This document shows, piece after piece, positions 6,835 through 10,211 of a stretch of DNA of 10,211 bases. Below the pieces are notes generated by a model. It was not told where the DNA came from. It searched no databases and saw only the letters and a list, made by a program, of their open reading frames with translations. The stretch is from positions 1-10,211 of the forward strand of contig JAIBBE010000038.1 in NCBI GenBank assembly GCA_019694835.1, written 5' to 3'. This stretch comes from Fimbriimonadaceae bacterium. GTDB lineage: Bacteria > Armatimonadota > Fimbriimonadia > Fimbriimonadales > Fimbriimonadaceae. The position numbers and the translations under genes are program-made. The stretch's first letter is position 1; each line of letters opens with the position of its first letter.

Positions 6835-9800
6835 CAGCTTTCTCGGAAGTTCTGCGTGCCGAGCTGAGGCAGGTCCACATGCGCCGTCACAGGACCTCGC
6901 CGCCCGAACGGAACCCAATTGAAGATTTCACGACGGAAACCACCGTCGAGCGGGACGCGCTCAACGCCAACCTGGTTGGATTGGCATTCTCGGGAGGCGG
7001 AATTCGAAGTGCAACGTTCAACCTAGGCGTCCTGCAGGGGCTCGCGCGTCTCGGTCTGATCAAGCATGTCGACTATCTGTCGACGGTCTCGGGTGGCGGA
7101 TACATCGGAGCCTGGCTGGCCACTTGGATTGCACGCGAGGGCGCGCATGAGCCGATACGAGGCGGTAGCGTTGCCAATGTGGAGCGACAACTATCACCGA
7201 GTCGGCTCAAACAGGCATCGGCGAAGCGCGTGCGGTACACGGTCAACCAGCACTCAGCATGCAGAGAGTCGTCAGAGAATCCGATCAGTACACAGCAGTT
7301 GCCGCGCGAATCGCCTGCTGATGATGAACCGGCGCCGATCCACCACCTTCGCGCCTACAGCAACTATCTCGCTCCCAAACTGGGATTCCTGTCGGCCGAC
7401 TCATGGACGCTTATCGCGACGTATCTCCGCAACCTGCTGCTCAATCAGCTGCTTTTGCTTTGCGTGGCGCTGATCCTCATCGTTCTGATGCGATTTGTGG
7501 TTTGTGCCTTTGCATCTTCCGGCGATTCCGTGAGGTCGACGATCTACTTGTTGTTGCTCGCGATGTGCTTGCCGTGTGCAATGATCACATTCACCTTCGA
7601 ATTGGCCAAGCTGCATGATCCCCGGAGCGAACGTCGCGGAATTTCTCTCGCCAGAATGCACTTGCTGGTGCTCCTTCCGCTGCTGGTGAGCGCCTGGACG
7701 GCGACTTGGCTATTCACCGGAGGGTTCGATTCCAAGACCGGCGGGATGGCACAGGAGGGGCTACGGCTGCCGGAATGGCTCGGATTCCCCATCTCACAGG
7801 AAGTGAACAGCGCTTCGACCGGCAGGAAGTATCTCGGATTGTGGAAATCCATCTGGCTCGTCGTGGTGTTCGGCGGCCTCAACTTCGTCGTCAATTTCGT
7901 CGTCTGCCTGCTGTCGGGACCGCGGAAGGCTTTCAAGGACTGGCGAGGCTCGCTCAGAACAATGTTGGCCGGTGCGTCTTCGGGAGGAATGGGAGGACTG
8001 CTCCTCTTTCTGGTGCTCAACTATATTTTGTGGCCCGCTGCGGTCGCCGAATACTCGCCGGCGCTCATGGTGACAATCGGCCCGCCCTCGCTGCTGATAG
8101 TGTTTGTCGTTGCGGGTTTCCTGGAAGTCGGTTTCCTCGGCAATGACATCAACGAGGCCGAGCGAGAATGGTGGTCGCGGGTCTCGGCTTGGTGCCTTAT
8201 CGCCGCGGTGGTATGGGTCGCGGCATTCGGAGTATCGCTCTTCGGCCACCCGCTGATGCTTTGGCTTGGAGAACAACTAGCCGCGACGGTGACGTTCGGT
8301 TGGGTCGTCACATCACTGGGCGGCGCCCTCGCAGGCGGAAGTCGCTCCACGCGCGATGGACGAGGGAATCGCATCTTTGAACTGGTCGGTATGGTCGCGC
8401 CCTATGTCTTCATCGCGGGACTCGCGATTCTGGTCTCGTGGGCTGTCTCGCTGTATGTGAGGCAACCATCTGAATCGATCTGGGCCACCTACAACGCGCC
8501 CAGCCTGAGTCGATTGAGAGCGATTGTTGTGCTCGCAGTTGGCGGGGGGGCATTGTTGTCGTTGTGCATCGATGTGAACATCTTCTCCCTGAATGCGATG
8601 TATGCCAATCGGCTGATCCGTTGCTACCTGGGTGCTTCACGGCCTTGGCTGGTAGGTGAGCCGGCTGAGCGACGCCGCGGCGCGGCAACCTGCAGCGCTC
8701 CGCCAATCCGGCATGAGAATCCAGTGACCGGCATGGACTCTGCCGACGACTTTGCGCTTCGGGAATTGACGATCGGGCCGACTGAGCAAAAATCACTTCC
8801 GACATACTGGGGCCCCTTCCCGGTCATCAACACGGCACTCAATCTCGTCGCTGGTAAAGAGCTGGCATGGCAGGAGCGCAAGGCGGAGTCCTTCATTCTG
8901 ACTCCTCTATTCTGCGGCAGCGAAAGTACGGGATATCAGAACCTAGGCCGATCGGCCGACGCCAACTTGACGGTCGGTCGGGCCATTTCCATTTCTGGAG
9001 CCGCGGCGAGCCCCAACATGGGATACCACTCGTCGTCTGCGCTGACCGCGCTGATGGCCGTCTTCAATGTCCGCTTGGGATGGTGGATGCGCAATCCCGC
9101 GACTGGAAAGCAGTGGGCCGCCCAAGGACCGGGATTCGGTCTTTGGCTCGTTCATGAGCTACTGGGCTTAACCGACGAATCAAGCTCTTACGTCTATCTG
9201 TCAGATGGAGGCCATTTTGAGAATCTGGGCATCTACGAACTGGTGCGAAGGCGATGCAAATACATCATTGCGTGCGATGCCAGTGCGGATCCCGCGTTCA
9301 CGTTTGACGACCTGGCGGCTGCAATTCGGAAGGTTCGTGTGGACTTCGGCATTCGCATCGAAATCGACATCGATTCTCTGCGGAAGAACGGGTCGGAGGG
9401 GTGCACCGCCGCACATTGTGCCGTCGGCCGCGTCCGTTACTCGGATGTGCATCAGGACGCTGGGGAGGGGCAGACGGACGGGATCCTTGTCTATATGAAG
9501 GCATCTGTCACGGGCGACGAGACTCCCGATATTGTGAGCTACCGGGAGCGCTGCCCGCAGTTTCCGCATCAACCGACCGGCGACCAATTCTTCAGCGAGA
9601 CACAATTCGAGAGCTATCGCGGTCTGGGAGAGCACATCATTGGCCAGGTGTTTGGCGCCGCGCAGGGACATACGACGGGAGCTGAGGAGAAACTCGGAGC
9701 GTCAGATTCGCAAGAACCGGCGCTGTCGCACGAGGAAACCCGTGCAATCTGCGCCGATCTGTTTGAGCGGCTGAGCAAGGACTGGCAGGTGCTTCCGCCG

Positions 9801-10184
9801 GGCATTGCGAAAAGCTTCGCTGCCGCGACGACAGGGTACATTGCCGTTCATAGCGCACTCCGTTCTGATCAGCGGCTTAAGCAACTCTCGAGATCCCTAT
9901 ACCCGCAAATGTTCCAAGATGGCGACGATGAGCCGTCCAAGGACCGGAAGGCTGCGGAGTTCCATTTTGTCTGTCAGCTTCTGCAGGTACTCGAGGAAGT
10001 CTGGCATACGATGCGTTTAGACGACTACCCCGACAATCGATTGACGAACGGATGGGGCGCATTCATGAAGCGCGCTTTCGAGTCGCCGATCGTGCAGGCC
10101 CACTGGAGCGAAGTGCGATCGGAGTTCAGCAGCGGTTTTAACGCATACCTCGATCGCCTCACGAGACTTCGCAACTGCAAATAG
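6831..10184 (+). CDS. Large membrane-embedded patatin-like phospholipase
   Basis: The 1117-residue protein has the patatin catalytic pieces at its two ends. FSGGGIRS (53-60) forms the oxyanion loop, TVSGGGYIG (85-93) holds the nucleophile S87, and LSDGGHFENLG supplies the dyad aspartate D792. Family-specific stretches include LRAYSNYLAPKLGFLSADSW (173-192), an INTALNL/ELAWQERKAES block before D792 and FPHQPTGDQFF after it. Between Ser and Asp lie about ten hydrophobic segments, near 204-227, 236-257, 277-297, 340-362, 380-405, 411-436, 451-472, 478-501, 518-543 and 563-585. An even number is needed to bring S87 and D792 to the same side. Expected role: acyl-ester hydrolysis at the inner membrane; substrate unknown. 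The last 130 residues look helical and unrecognised. ATG 6831 is the first start after an in-frame stop at 6747 but lacks its own ribosome binding site. ATG 6879 is an alternative. Confidence 0.9.
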   Translation: MTAFSEVLRAELRQVHMRRHRTSPPERNPIEDFTTETTVERDALNANLVGLAFSGGGIRSATFNLGVLQGLARLGLIKHVDYLSTVSGGGYIGAWLATWIAREGAHEPIRGGSVANVERQLSPSRLKQASAKRVRYTVNQHSACRESSENPISTQQLPRESPADDEPAPIHHLRAYSNYLAPKLGFLSADSWTLIATYLRNLLLNQLLLLCVALILIVLMRFVVCAFASSGDSVRSTIYLLLLAMCLPCAMITFTFELAKLHDPRSERRGISLARMHLLVLLPLLVSAWTATWLFTGGFDSKTGGMAQEGLRLPEWLGFPISQEVNSASTGRKYLGLWKSIWLVVVFGGLNFVVNFVVCLLSGPRKAFKDWRGSLRTMLAGASSGGMGGLLLFLVLNYILWPAAVAEYSPALMVTIGPPSLLIVFVVAGFLEVGFLGNDINEAEREWWSRVSAWCLIAAVVWVAAFGVSLFGHPLMLWLGEQLAATVTFGWVVTSLGGALAGGSRSTRDGRGNRIFELVGMVAPYVFIAGLAILVSWAVSLYVRQPSESIWATYNAPSLSRLRAIVVLAVGGGALLSLCIDVNIFSLNAMYANRLIRCYLGASRPWLVGEPAERRRGAATCSAPPIRHENPVTGMDSADDFALRELTIGPTEQKSLPTYWGPFPVINTALNLVAGKELAWQERKAESFILTPLFCGSESTGYQNLGRSADANLTVGRAISISGAAASPNMGYHSSSALTALMAVFNVRLGWWMRNPATGKQWAAQGPGFGLWLVHELLGLTDESSSYVYLSDGGHFENLGIYELVRRRCKYIIACDASADPAFTFDDLAAAIRKVRVDFGIRIEIDIDSLRKNGSEGCTAAHCAVGRVRYSDVHQDAGEGQTDGILVYMKASVTGDETPDIVSYRERCPQFPHQPTGDQFFSETQFESYRGLGEHIIGQVFGAAQGHTTGAEEKLGASDSQEPALSHEETRAICADLFERLSKDWQVLPPGIAKSFAAATTGYIAVHSALRSDQRLKQLSRSLYPQMFQDGDDEPSKDRKAAEFHFVCQLLQVLEEVWHTMRLDDYPDNRLTNGWGAFMKRAFESPIVQAHWSEVRSEFSSGFNAYLDRLTRLRNCK

Positions 10185-10211
10185 GGACAGGTTGCGGGAT
10201 GCTCGAATGGA
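10185..10211 (+). other. Right window edge, possibly the start of a next gene
   Basis: After the phospholipase stop only 27 bases remain. An ATG at 10195 begins a frame reading MLEW up to the edge, with a loose purine stretch before it. This is too short to support a gene. Confidence 0.1.

Overview
The window carries five forward-strand coding regions (the first possibly cut by the window edge). It reads as a lipid or polyisoprenoid redox locus from a GC-rich bacterium. Moderate-to-high GC, genes all in one direction but separated by 170-350 base gaps, weak Shine-Dalgarno sites at several starts and the particular protein families all fit Planctomycetota. That assignment is an inference from style, not from a marker gene.

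Layout: 1-470, the end of (or a short complete) unrecognised protein. 644-2650, an exported two-heme cytochrome of the RoxA/MauG-like 'di-heme cytochrome c peroxidase' family. 2902-4284, an exported protein with one C-terminal c-type heme site and a large unrecognised N-terminal part. 4638-6608, a GMC flavoprotein oxidoreductase with a histidine placed exactly like the covalent FAD attachment site of choline oxidase. 6831-10184, a very large patatin-like phospholipase whose catalytic Ser and Asp are separated by about 700 residues that include roughly ten membrane segments. A 17-codon ORF with a good ribosome binding site (6781-6834) overlaps the phospholipase start as ATGA.

Working model (inference): the membrane-bound patatin protein releases or remodels lipid acyl groups. 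The RoxA-like dihaem protein performs oxygen- or peroxide-dependent oxidation of an unsaturated substrate outside the cytoplasm. The GMC enzyme oxidises an alcohol or aldehyde product, and the monohaem protein is a plausible electron partner. The co-orientation and shared theme support a functional unit, but the long gaps and the hairpin- or palindrome-like sequences between genes mean it need not be one transcript.

Intergenic DNA contains several short inverted repeats (479-503, 2774-2802, 4379-4442, 4428-4440, 6636-6650), which are listed with low confidence. I saw no tRNA, rRNA, CRISPR array, insertion sequence or transposase.
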